From NCBI RefSeq assembly GCF_000004195.4, contig NC_030677.2, positions 113,299,036 to 113,363,035 of the forward strand: a stretch of 64,000 nt of DNA, written 5' to 3'. This DNA is from Xenopus tropicalis (lineage: Eukaryota; Chordata; Amphibia; Anura; Pipidae). Positions within the stretch are counted from its first letter, which is position 1; each line of letters starts with the position of its first letter. The position numbers were made by a program, and so were the translations under genes. This document shows, piece after piece, positions 22,867 to 32,519 of the stretch. The notes under the pieces are model-generated. The model was not told where the DNA came from. It searched no databases and saw nothing but the letters and a program-made list of their open reading frames with translations.

Positions 22867-24693
22867 CAGGGCCGCCATCAGAAATTACGGGGCCCCTCAC
22901 AACAAAATTTTCTGGGCCCCCCTCCTCCCACGCCCCCATGGCCCCTCCCATCAGTACAAAGGATACACAGACATTGGTAGCCAGGGCCCCCTAAAACATT
23001 GGTAGCCAGGGCCCCCCTAAAACATTGGTAGCGAGGGCCCCCTAAAACATTGGTAGCCAGGGCCCCCCCTAAAACATTGGTAGCCAGGGCCCCCCAGCAT
23101 CCTCTAGTTACCCCTCTCCCCGGTCCTCCAGCTCCCCCCCAGAGTCCTTCCCAGCATCCTCCAGCTCCCACCCCCCCCAAGCATCGTCCGGCTTCCCCCC
23201 AGCTCCCACCAGAAACCTCCAGCTCCCCCCCAGAGTCCTTCCCAGCTTCCTTAAGCTCCCACCCCACCCAAGAATCCTCCGGCTTCCCCCCAGCTCCCAC
23301 AAGAATCATCCAGCTCCCCGCTGCATCTGCACAGCACCCTCCCAGCGTCCTCCTGCGGCTCCCCCCAGTATCCTCCAGCTCCACCCCCAGTGACTTCCTC
23401 CGGCTCCCCCCCTTCACCCCAGCTACTTCCTCTGGCTCCCCTGCGGCTTCCTCCCCTACACCCCAGCTACCTCCTCCGGCTCCCCTATGGCTTCCCCCCC
23501 TCTACCCCAGCTACCTCCTCTGGCTCCCCTCCCTCCACCCCAGCTACCTCCTTCGGCTCCCCTCCCTCCACCCCAGCTACCTCCTCCGGCTCCCCTCCCT
23601 CCACCCCAGCTACCTCCACCGGCTCCCCTACAGCTTTCCCCCTCCACCCCAGCTACTTCCTCCGGCTCCCCTGTGGCTTCCCCCCCTCCACCCCAGCTAC
23701 TTCCTCCGGCTCCCCTACGGCTTCGCCCCCTCCACCCCAGCTACTTCCTCCAGCTCCCCCACCGGCGACTCCACCCCAGCATCCTCCAGCTCCCAGCCCC
23801 CCAAGCATCGTCCGGCTTCCCCCCAGCTCCCACCAGAAACCTCCAGCTCCCCCCCAGAGTCCTTCCCAGCATCCCCAAGCTCCCACCCCACCCAAGAATC
23901 CTCCGGCTTCCCCCCAGCTCCCACCAAAATCATCCAGCTCCCTGCTGCATCTGCACAGCACCCTCCCAGCGTCCTCCTGTGGCTCCCCCCAGTATCCTCC
24001 AGCTCCACCCCCAGTGACTTCCTCCGGCTCCCCTCTTCACCCCAGCTACTTCCTCTGGCTCCCCTGCGGCTTCCTCCCCTACACCCCAGCTACTTCCTCC
24101 GGCTCCCCTCCCTCCAACCCAGCTACCTCCTCCGGCTCCCCTACGGCTTCCCCCCCTCTACCCCAGCTACCTCCTCTGGCTCCCCTCCCTCCACCCCAGC
24201 TACCTCCTTCGGCTCCCCTCCCTCCACCCCAGCTACTTCCTCCGGCTCCCCTCCCTCCACCCCAGCTACCTCCACCGGCTCCCCTACAGCTTTCCCCCTC
24301 CACCCCAGCTACTTCCTCCGGCTCCCCTGCGGCTTCCCCCCCTCCACCCCAGCTACTTTCTTTTGACTCCCCTGTGGCTTCCCCCCCTGCACCCCAGCTA
24401 CTTCCTCCGGCTCCCCTGCGGCTTCCCCCCCTGCACCCCAGCTACTTCCTCCGGCTCCCCTACGGCTTCCCCCCTCCACCCCAGCTACTTCCTCCGGCTC
24501 CCCTACGGCTTCCCCCCCTCCACCCCAGCTACTTCCTCCAGCTCCCCCACCGGCGACTTCCTTCATCCTCGTCCAGAGTTCTTTAAAGGGGGCCCGAGCT
24601 AAAAAACTGTATCATGGCCGGGCCCCCTTTAAAGCAACCATCGTCCGGGCCCGGGACAACTGTCCCCCCTGTGCCCCCCTGATGGCGGCCCTG
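22867..24693. mobile_element. hAT-type element filled with C-rich minisatellite
   Basis: The inverted ends are CAGGGCCGCCATCAG and CTGATGGCGGCCCTG. The flanking 8-bp duplication is gatctcac/gatgtcac (7 of 8). Just inside are about five tandem copies of a roughly 27-bp unit (aaaacattggtagccagggc, 22970-23095), then about 1.4 kb of C-rich minisatellite. I see no transposase. Long open frames occur in several frames on both strands and are all Pro/Ser/Leu-rich or Gly-rich, as expected from the repeat rather than from a gene. Confidence 0.85.
23100..24560. repeat. C-rich higher-order minisatellite
   Basis: The basic unit is about 33 bp (cggctcccctccctccaccc through cagctacctcct), with a 43-44-bp variant carrying acggcttcccccc. 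A larger block is present twice. Landmarks aagcatcgtccgg (23179 and 23803) and ctgcatctgcacagc (23321 and 23944) are about 623 bp apart, whereas accggcgac (23761 and 24549) is 788 bp apart. The second block has therefore gained about 165 bp, equal to five 33-bp units. The minus strand has many GGGG runs with G-quadruplex potential. Confidence 0.9.
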
Positions 24694-25607
24694 GATGTCA
24701 CAGTGCCATCTGAAACAGAATCTTTTTAAAACAGAATTCATTATATTTCTTCCAACATCTTCCCCTGTCCCTCAGGTTTCACTCACAGTCAGAAACATCA
24801 CCTTTCAATCAAACACACAGGCACACTGCCTAGTAATTATCTTAGACACCCATTTGTCTTTTACAACACATCCAATTATTGGCCAAATCTTGTTGTATTC
24901 ACATGCACAACATTGTCCATGCCCTTACCTCAGTTCAGACACAACTAAAACGCTCATCCAGTCTATCATTTCCTGCCTTGACTACTGTAACTTACTCCTT
25001 GAAGGCATTCCAACACATCGTCTTTCACAACTCCAATCTGTTCTTAACTCTGCTACTAAACTAACTCATCTATCTCACCGTTCCACATCAGCCACTTCCC
25101 TATGCATATCTCTTAAATGGCTCCTAATCTCCTCTAGAATCAAATTTAAATTACTAACATTCACATAAAAGGTCCTTACTAATGAAGCCACTTCCTATAT
25201 TTTATTTTAGCTCTGATCTCAAAATATACTTCTTCATGCAACCTACACGCTGCCTCTTACCTTCACCTCTCTTCTCCTCTCATCACTTAATCCTATTCCC
25301 AACTGCAAGACTTCTCCTGGGCTTCTGGAATCAGACATTTCCCTTACTTCCGAACGCTCCCTAAAGACCCATCTAATTAGGGAAGCATATTCAATGTATT
25401 TAAATTGATCAGGCATATATCATAAATCAGTTTACATTTTCCTTTTGTTTCAAATGTACCCTTAAACCCCTTCAGATTGTAAGCTCTTGGGAGTAGGACC
25501 CTCTGATCCTATTGTTATTCTGTATACCCTTGTTTGTTAAATTATTGTAAGATTTTGGATTTTAATGTAAATCGCTGTGTAATTTGCTGGCGCTATATAA
25601 ATAAATA

Positions 25608-26175
25608 ATGATTAATAAAGAATTATATTCTATATTATACATTTTACACAGGGACTGAGTTTATTGGCCACCCCTGGGATCACCTTGATTGTAGCTGGGA
25701 AGGGTAGGCGCTGCAACAAAGGAGCTAGCCACTGCTCCTGTATGAATTATAGCACAAAAGTAAAAGTTGTGCTCACCACTAAATTTTAAACTACTAGGTG
25801 GTTTTGCAATGAGGGTGTGACCGCAAAATTCATAAAAACAAGACAAGAGATCCTCTGCACTCATCCATTATCAATATATATAGGACATTAAGACATTCTT
25901 TGTATTAAGCGACCAAGAAATGCCCTCCCCTTTAAAAAAAACAGGTATTGTTTCTTCACATACTGTTGGCCAACTATGTCAAGGTCATCCCTTGTCTGGC
26001 CAGTCCTACACTCACTTTCATCTGATTCATTAAGAATTCTATTGCTTTGTTATACATTTTACAAAGGGACTAAGTTTAACTTGCAATGTCTTTGCGTGCA
26101 AGGTTAAAACTCCCAAATGGTTGCTGTTTTTATTGGCCACCACTAGGATTCCCTGCCTGTAGCTTATAGGAGGAT
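25608..26175. repeat. Right part of unit A copy 1, and complete copy 2
   Basis: 25608-25754 continues copy 1 (attatacattttacac, aggg, attggccacccctggga). 25755-26175 is a second copy that holds, without interruption, both the left motifs (aaaagttgtgctcaccacta, ctacactcactttcatctg) and the right motifs (ttatacattttacaaaggga, attggccaccactagga). A third, partial match is near 51476. The family is not recognised. Confidence 0.6.
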
Positions 26176-27704
26176 TTATTAAAATCCAGCATTTTTCTGA
26201 TATCTTCTATAAGACCCTTCCAAACTGTATCCATAGTATTAGCATCACAACTCTTCATTTGTCTAAAAGTTCCTTTTGCTCTACATTCCCATTATTCTTA
26301 ATCATAATTTAATAAAATCAATTGCACGTAAGCTCATTATTCTACTTCCACTTACAAAGAGCAATGCAAATTTGAAGTGCTTTGAAACTGAATAAGCTAT
26401 AACAGTCACTCTTAATATCTACATGCAAAATATTCAGTTTATCAGTTGGCATTGCTCTTTCTCTCTAGGATGCATTCTTCTCCCACAGATACAACTAAGA
26501 TACTTGCAAATACCATGGTTTTAATTGCTCATTATTTTGCCACTCTATTCTATAGTGTTTCATTTATGCTCGCATAATCATCGCATTATCACCACTTTCG
26601 TTTTTGAATTACTGACACAGCTATCAGTTATAATCATTAGCTATGCTTCAAAGCCCAGGAAATAATATAAGATGTGGTTGAAAACAGACAAGTGATAACA
26701 TCACTATTCTGTTGAATGCAACCAATACTCCAAGATAGAAACAATAACAGACAGAGAGAAGTGCATCCATTATCATCTGCTGCTCTGTGTAGTTGCACTG
26801 ACAGGCACAGTGTTGACCTGAGTGCAGACATACGGGGTGGAGATTGGCCCAAAAAACGTGAAAGCATGCATTTTCACCCCTATTTACGCTCTGTGTAGTG
26901 GAGTGTCAGTGGAGCTTCCTATGATAGTGAATCTGCTTCTCTACAAATGAAGTAACACAGACTGTATGCCACATGTGACTGTGGCCTTAAATGGTGGAGA
27001 TTTGCATCTAAATGTTTTCTGTTAATAGAACAAAGTAACTATTTATTTGGTTTTGCAGGCAGAGCTAGGATAAATGCTTATCATGGTTATTCTCATAAAC
27101 GACTGAAAATTTTATATACATTTGTCTGGTCTAATGGTCAGCGTGATAACAGCATAGAAGATTTCTAGCTTCTCAGCTTCAGACCTTAAATATACAGTAT
27201 AGTAATTCAGTTGTGCAGATGCAGTTATCCCTGAGTCTATGCCAGTTCTGCAGTTTGCTGCATTGTGATGCCTCTGTTCCATAGCAGCACTGTACCTTGT
27301 TCACATGGTTTCTCAGGTTGAGCCTAGTCATGAGGTTCAAGAACTAAAAATAACTAGGATAATTTATTTATAATGTGGCAGCACATGCTGTTATTATTAA
27401 ACAAAAAGGGAATAAGAAAAAACATTTAAATAAATCAAAAGATATAATCAGCAAGCCAAAGTGGTTAAAAGTTACTATTATTTATGTCATTGTTTTGGGC
27501 AGCAACACATCAAATACATATATCAGAATTCCCAGTGCAGTGGTGGTATACACTTTAAATTGTACAACAACTTTATGCAGAGACAGCACTGCTGCTCTAA
27601 TTTTTTTTAGTCTACCAACTTAAACCACCTTAGTGCAGCTCTTGCCCTTCCATTTTGCTAGAGGTGAAATGTTTGTGCAGCATACAGCCAACCAGGAATC
27701 CCCA
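26176..27704. other. No gene recognised
   Basis: AT-rich, unique-looking sequence. No exon, RNA gene or complete element is recognised. Confidence 0.4.
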
Positions 27705-27893
27705 TGCTTATGTAAGCTCTTGCGAGCAGGGCCCTCCCCCTAGTGTCTCCGATCCTCATCCAATGTAACCGCAAACCATTTTTGTGAATTGTTTATATGT
27801 ACATGTTAACTGTCAAATGTCTTTTGTACCCCTCTATTCTGTAAAGTGCTGCGTAAATCGATGGCACTATATAAATAATAATAATGCTTAGAT
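27705..27893 (+). mobile_element. L2-like LINE 3' tail
   Basis: The order gtaagctcttgcgagcaggg, gtaaagtgctgcgtaaatc, ggcactatataaataataat is the 3' end of an L2-type LINE truncated at its 5' end. It matches the tail at 25480-25607. Confidence 0.75.
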
Positions 27894-28113
27894 CTTGCTT
27901 CATGCATATAATCTATGCTCACATGCTGATGACATGGAACTATACACTTATGGCCCCGTGAATGAAGGATTTTTCTGAGAGGAAGTCAGATACCAAAGAA
28001 CATGTTTACAAAAAAGGAGACAAGAAATCCTCTTGATAGAGGACTCTTATGGCTGTATTTACATAGACCTTTCTGATAAAGCTTACTTAGTTTTTACCTT
28101 ACCCTCTCCTTAA

Positions 28114-28519
28114 AGGAACAGTAACACCAAAAAATGAAAGTGTATAAAAGTAATTACAATATAATGTACTGTTGCCCTGCATTGCTACAACTGGTGTGTT
28201 TGCCTCATAAAGACTACTATAGTTTATATAAGTTAGCTGCTGTGTAGCCATGGGGGCAGCCATTCAAAGGAGAAAAGGCACAGGTTACTTAGCAGATAAC
28301 AGATAAACCCCCATTATATGGGGCTTATCTACTAGTTATCTGCTATGTATCCTGTGCCTTTTCTCCTTTTTCCAGCTTGAATGGCTGCCCCCATGGCTAC
28401 ACAGCAGCTTATTTATATAGTAGCTTTTCTGTAGCAAAAACAGCAGTTTTTTGCAGAGCAACAGCACATTATATTTTAATTACTTTAAAACACTTTAATT
28501 TTTTGATGTTACTGTTCCT
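28114..28519. mobile_element. Foldback TTAA element
   Basis: Ends AGGAACAGTAACACC and TGTTACTGTTCCT are flanked by TTAA on each side. The halves are inverted over most of the length (agccatgggggcagccattc against gaatggctgcccccatggct). A TTAA duplication fits piggyBac or Kolobok mobilisation; which one cannot be told from the ends alone. It is non-coding. Confidence 0.8.
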
Positions 28520-28707
28520 TTAAATACATGGAGTGCATGTGTACTTTAGTGTTTATGTTGCACTTTAAAAGCTGATTAATCCTGACCTGAATTATCAAAA
28601 CATATCATGATCATTGTTTGCCCAATATCATTCTTGTTACTGGTTATCCTCTACAAGTCTTATGAGCACAACTATGTTTGGCAATGTATTATTATCCTTT
28701 ATTTTTA

Positions 28708-29180
28708 CAGGTATGGGACTTGTTATCCAGAATGCCCATGACTTTGGGTTTTCTGGATAAGGGGTCTTTCTGTAATTTGGATCTCTATACATTACTGGGC
28801 TTATTTAGCAGTTTTTGAGTTTGTCTTTCTAAATTGAATAAACTTGCATATCGAATGCTCACTTACTTATTAATAAAAAAAAACTCATTTGAATAAAAAA
28901 CTTGATTACCTCTAATTTCTCAAGTTTGTAAACTCGCATTGAGTTTTCTAGAAATTTGCAAGCTTTTAGATGGCAACATTTTACATTCAAGTTTTTTACT
29001 TTTTTGCACTTAATAAATACTAGACATTTGAGTTTTAGAACCATAACTTGAATTTGAGTTTTTTTAGCTGGAACTTTGTAACTTTGTAAACCACCAACTT
29101 AATTATTTGATTAAAATGGAGTCTATGGGAGATGGCCTTTCTGTAATTTGGATCTTTCTGGATAATGGATCCTATACCTG
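28708..29180. mobile_element. CAGGTATGGG-family MITE with nested repeat
   Basis: The ends are CAGGTATGGGACTTGTTATCC and GGATCCTATACCTG. The interior is interrupted at about 28796-29083 by a repeat with the ttttgagtttgtctttc motif also seen near 12.7 kb. It is non-coding. Confidence 0.7.
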
Positions 29181-29727
29181 TGTAGTGCTGACACATTTAT
29201 GCAATACATTACACAGGTCATTCATTATTTACATCAGTCCTTTCCCAAGCGGAGCTTACAATCTAAGCTCCCTATCGTATTCACACAATACACTAGGGTC
29301 AGTTCTGTCAAGAGTCAATTAACCTTCCTGTATATTTTCAGTTATAGTTCAAGTCTGTTTGTTGTCACTGTGTTGGTGGAAATCCATGCAGACCCAGGGG
29401 GGACATAAAAAAATACTTTTTGCAGATTGTGCCCTGACCGAAAATAACTCTGAACCCCAGCACTCCAAGACTTTAGTTCTAACCACAAACTGCACCATTT
29501 TGCATTTTATTATAGTTGTTTTGCTTCTTGTATTGATTTAAGACGTGAGGGCACAACCATCCTGATTAAACATGTAAAGTAACTACTGCATTCCTTGTCA
29601 AAACATTTAAATAAATAAAGCACCACCATATTACAGTGTTGTACAATAAATAGGTGTGTGCATCAAACACAGAGATTACATACAAAAGTACAGTTGATAT
29701 AAGCAGTAAAGAGAGACCTGATCAGTA
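29181..29727. other. No gene recognised
   Basis: No exon or element is recognised; the open frames are short. Confidence 0.4.
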
Positions 29728-29780
29728 GTTACATAGTTAAGTTAGGTTGAAAAAAGACCCAAGTCCATTAAGTCTAACCA
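29728..29780 (-). mobile_element. CR1 3' tail fragment
   Basis: The minus strand reads ggac, ttgggtcttttttcaacc, taactatgtaact, the 3' end of the CR1 copies at 38.4 and 45.7 kb. Confidence 0.65.
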
Positions 29781-29782
29781 TC

Positions 29783-30080
29783 CCCAACCTTTTATTCCTG
29801 TAAGCCATATTTAAATGGAAAAAGTGTTGGGGAGCAACACAAGCCTGGAAAAGTTCCTGGGGGTGCAAATAAGAACTATAAATGGCTACTTAATAGCCCC
29901 TATGTGGACTGGCAGCCTACAGGAGGCTCTGTTTGGCATTATACTTGGTTTTTATGCAACCAACACTTGCCCCAAGCCAGAAAATCAAAAATGAGCACCT
30001 GCTTTGAGGCCACTGGGAGCAGCATCCAAAGGGTTGGGGAGCAACATGTTGCTCACGAGCCACTGGTTGGGGATCACTGG
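29783..30080. mobile_element. hAT-type CAGTGATCCCCAACC-family copy, left end trimmed
   Basis: It starts inside the terminal repeat at tccccaaccttttattcc and ends gttggggatcactg. It shares gagcaacatgttgctc with the intact copy at 15835. No target duplication remains on the left. Confidence 0.7.
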
Positions 30081-30120
30081 TATAGACACACACACTCCTA
30101 CTGACTTATTCATACACACT

Positions 30121-30215
30121 CATATATATAAAAATTCCGGGCTGGGGAGCACTTCCCTGATGAAGGTTCCAGCAAGGGACTGAAACGTAGGATAAATAAA
30201 CTTCACCTTCTGCAT
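30121..30215 (+). ncRNA. Hammerhead-ribozyme-like motif, Penelope-type relic
   Basis: Right after a short AT repeat the plus strand reads CTGATGA, then AGGTTCC-agcaa-GGGACT, then GAAACGTA (about 30160-30192). CUGAUGA and GAAA are the two conserved hammerhead core boxes. The segment between them pairs as stem II with one bulged G and a 5-nt loop. Stem I and the UH cleavage site could not be placed with confidence. Hammerheads of Penelope-like retroelements are known in animals; activity here is unproven. Confidence 0.45.
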
Positions 30216-30329
30216 TGATCAAGTCTTTACTTCTTTTTGTGCAATCCCTGTGAGTTTTGCTTTTACACTCATATATATATTGTAGAATTTAGTATCACAA
30301 TAGCTTTTGATCTTACAATCTAAAAGGCA

Positions 30330-31199
30330 TAAACTGGAATGATGCAGGCATGAGATTAAAAAACTTGACTATAAGCATCCACAAATGCAAATATGCAGCT
30401 ACGTAGAACAAGGATTTTCACCTGGTACTAGATTCTATTGGCACTTGGCAGCAGTGTATAGAAAATGTTTGCCTAAGGCCTATTAACTTAACATGCTGGC
30501 TGCGCTCACAAAATGAATAATTACAGCCACTGCAAACACAAAAGTTTGCTCATCGGAAGGCTGGAGAATGGTGCAGCAATACACATTTGCAGGTGATAAA
30601 ACCCGAAACCACTGATCTGAATTTTGGCAAGAAGGGAAGGAATTTAAATGGGGGCTTATGAAGAATAATTGCACCACTGGCTGCAATGAGTAGTTGTGTC
30701 TATTGCCTGCAAAGAAAACAGCAATTAACTTTATTCCTTTTATTTAGCAATGTAATGTGGGAAAGGTGGAAAGAGGAGGTGGTGGCATCCTGGACCAATT
30801 ATGGAATCAACCTGCCATTCCTTTCTGTACTGGGTCATTTTCATGCAACAAGACATGAGCAGAGAGCTGTGCAACCAGTGGGCCATGTATCCAACATCTG
30901 TACAACTAATATAACCCCCCCAATTGTACTTTATAGTTTAGTGAATGTGGGGTGCTAGTTGTAAAAAGCTTCTCTCTCTGCAGTTGCCTTTAATTTATGT
31001 GGTGATATAACGCACAACATTTGACGTGCTCTTTTTAGGGAGCCTACCCCCCCCCCCCCCAAGCCTTTGGAATGCTCCTCCATTAACCTGTTCCATGCTC
31101 CTAAGGCACGCAGGTTAAAGATAGCAGTTCTGGGGGAGGGAGCCAGCTCTGTGTGGGCTTCATGACATCAAACTGCTAAGTGATGTGAGGTTTTTTTTC
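30330..31199. other. Upstream region of tmem271, no gene recognised
   Basis: No repeat family was recognised from 30480 to 31040, which contrasts with the surrounding repeat density and may include promoter-proximal DNA. A run of about 12 C lies at 31050-31061. Confidence 0.4.
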
Positions 31200-31439
31200 T
31201 CCTAGCTCCTAAATCGGACTGGCTTGCATCAAGGAGAGAGTGCTGAGCACGGGGGGCTGCTTTCCTCGGATTGTTACTCTGCGGATTGCATCCGGCTCCC
31301 CCCCCCCCCCATCAATATTTAATGCCCTTCTCCTCAGAGCAGTGAGATAATGCAATGAGCGCAGGCGGCGGGGAAGGTGCAGCGAGTGAGACACGCAGTG
31401 GAGCCGGAGCTGACTGAGCTGGGAAGGAACCGCCGGTAC

Positions 31440-31756
31440 ATGCAGTTCCTCGACCCCTCTGTATAATAAAGCATGTCCTCCCTAGCCCACGGGGCCGCCA
31501 CCTCCGTCCTCGAAAGGGCAGTCGGGGAGGAGGACGCGGGAGGATGAGGGGAGACAGCCGGCCAGAGCAGAGGAGGAGGAGGCGGAGGAAAAGAAGAAGA
31601 AGAGGGGTGCAAGAGAGGGAGGCAGGAGTAGAGGCCTTTGCGGAGGATGAAGTGGGGAGTCCGGGGAGCCTGCGCCGCGCTCTCCAGCTGCCTCCTGCTC
31701 GCCTGTGCCCTGAGCGCGGCCGCCGTGGGCCTCAAGTGCTTCTCTCTGGGTTCTGA
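31440..31756 (+). promoter_or_regulatory. Stacked upstream ORFs in the tmem271 leader
   Basis: Three upstream frames precede the main start: 31440-31466 (8 codons), 31473-31547 (24 codons) and 31544-31756 (70 codons, Arg-rich). The second stops and the third starts within the same four bases, ATGA at 31544-31547. The third overlaps the tmem271 start in a shifted frame. Its start context (ggaggATGa) is the same as that of the main start. If these are in the mRNA they should lower translation of the main ORF. Confidence 0.5.
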
Positions 31757-32519
31757 ACTGAAGGGGGAGCCGTTCCGCCTGGGCACGGCCGCCGGCGCCT
31801 TCTACTCTGGGCTGCTGCTCTCCGCCGGCCTCTCCCTCTTGGGCTCCGCCCTTATCTGCTGCCGGGAGGACTCGTCTGGGGAGAGCCGTGCGGGAAGCCA
31901 GAACTTCCTGCTCCTCGGAGTGTTAGTGTTCATGCTGGGGGTGCTGAGCGCCTTCGCTGGGGCGGTGATAGACGGGGATACTGTGTCATTGGTGGAAAGG
32001 AAGTACTCGCACTACTGCCTGCAGCAGGGGGTCGGCAGCCCCACCACTAAGTGCCAGAAGTTAAAGGATTACCAGCGGGGCTTGGTCATCTCCACCATTT
32101 TTAACTCCCTGGAGTGCCTGCTGGGGCTTCTCAACCTGCTTCTAGTCAAGAACTACAAGTCCTCCCAGCAGCGCAGGCGGCGGCGGAGGAGGAGATGTGG
32201 AGGGAGGAGGCGCTTTCAGAGGCACAGCCAGGGCTCTATCTTCTCCAACGAGGAGCACGACTACTCCCCTGGGGACTTTCCCTTTCAGTCTGTCTCCTAC
32301 ATCAACGTGGGGGTCTTTCACCTGTTTGATGAGGCCGGGGTTGAGGTGCACTGTGGGGGACACCCTTCCATAGAGCTGCCTGGTTACTCCCCCATGGACC
32401 CTGACTTGAACCCATCCTACCCCTACTGCTACCCTCTGCCTAATGAGCAACCCCCTCCCTATGATGAGATTTACCCCAGTACAGAAATCTGCAGCAGCAG
32501 CACCACAGCCACTACATAA
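31647..32519 (+). CDS. tmem271: Transmembrane protein 271
   Basis: An intact single-exon ORF of 290 residues starting at ATG 31647 with A at -3. The N-terminus MKWGVRGACAALSSCLLLAC matches my recollection of vertebrate TMEM271, which fixes the start. Four hydrophobic segments lie at about residues 8-29, 48-71, 87-108 and 145-167, predicting a four-pass membrane protein. The loop between segments 3 and 4 holds two cysteines (124 and 136). A strongly basic Arg-rich stretch follows at 176-192, then an acidic and Tyr/Pro-rich tail with a PPPY motif at 269-272, a class of motif bound by WW domains of NEDD4-type ligases. The layout resembles the TMEM255-like four-pass proteins. I recall the human protein as longer because of a Gly/Pro/Ala-rich insertion between segments 2 and 3 and in the following loop; here those loops are short. 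The molecular function is not established. No neighbouring gene appears to be co-regulated. Confidence 0.93.
   Translation: MKWGVRGACAALSSCLLLACALSAAAVGLKCFSLGSELKGEPFRLGTAAGAFYSGLLLSAGLSLLGSALICCREDSSGESRAGSQNFLLLGVLVFMLGVLSAFAGAVIDGDTVSLVERKYSHYCLQQGVGSPTTKCQKLKDYQRGLVISTIFNSLECLLGLLNLLLVKNYKSSQQRRRRRRRRCGGRRRFQRHSQGSIFSNEEHDYSPGDFPFQSVSYINVGVFHLFDEAGVEVHCGGHPSIELPGYSPMDPDLNPSYPYCYPLPNEQPPPYDEIYPSTEICSSSTTATT

Larger units (their letters stand above)
22650..25168 (+). pseudogene. LINE reverse transcriptase, split by a hAT-type element
   Basis: The first part reads [15 protein letters not shown] and then [15 protein letters not shown], the palm motifs of non-LTR reverse transcriptase. The YADD catalytic box is at 22764-22775. 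The frame runs to SSWIS at 22866 and is cut by the hAT-type element. Removing that element and one copy of the 8-bp duplication continues the same frame as SWISQCHLKQN, then KTEFIIF, then the C-terminal SCLDYCNLLLEGIP region. The upstream part is too decayed to place an endonuclease domain. Confidence 0.85.
21747..25607 (+). mobile_element. L2-like LINE, decayed, with nested insertions
   Basis: This is a non-LTR retrotransposon on the plus strand. Recognisable reverse-transcriptase sequence lies at 22650-22866 and resumes at 24694-25168. The 3' tail ends in agctcttgggagtaggaccc and ggcgctatataaataaataa, the usual tail of L2-type LINEs, also seen at 27710-27893. It is interrupted by an unassigned stretch at about 22270-22620 and by the hAT-type element at 22867-24693. 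Many stops and frameshifts make it inactive. Confidence 0.8.

Noticed and set aside
23050..24586. Open frames of up to 438 codons, Pro/Ser/Leu-rich
   Set aside because: They follow the C-rich minisatellite; similar frames exist in several phases and, as Gly-rich frames, on the other strand. No start context, splice sites or family match.
21521..26030. Unit A copies as LTRs of a retroelement around the LINE
   Set aside because: The right-hand copy is complete while the left one is split by the LINE, and no LTR features (TG...CA ends, primer-binding site) or gag-pol sequence are present.
30686..30958. 90-codon frame upstream of tmem271
   Set aside because: No recognisable domain, and it ends well before the CpG island; more likely non-coding upstream DNA.
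31544..31756. The 70-codon Arg-rich frame as a separate gene
   Set aside because: It overlaps the tmem271 start and its sequence follows from GA-rich leader DNA; kept only as an upstream ORF.
31334..31786. 150-codon minus-strand frame opposite the tmem271 start
   Set aside because: GC-rich antisense shadow of the CpG island with no family similarity.
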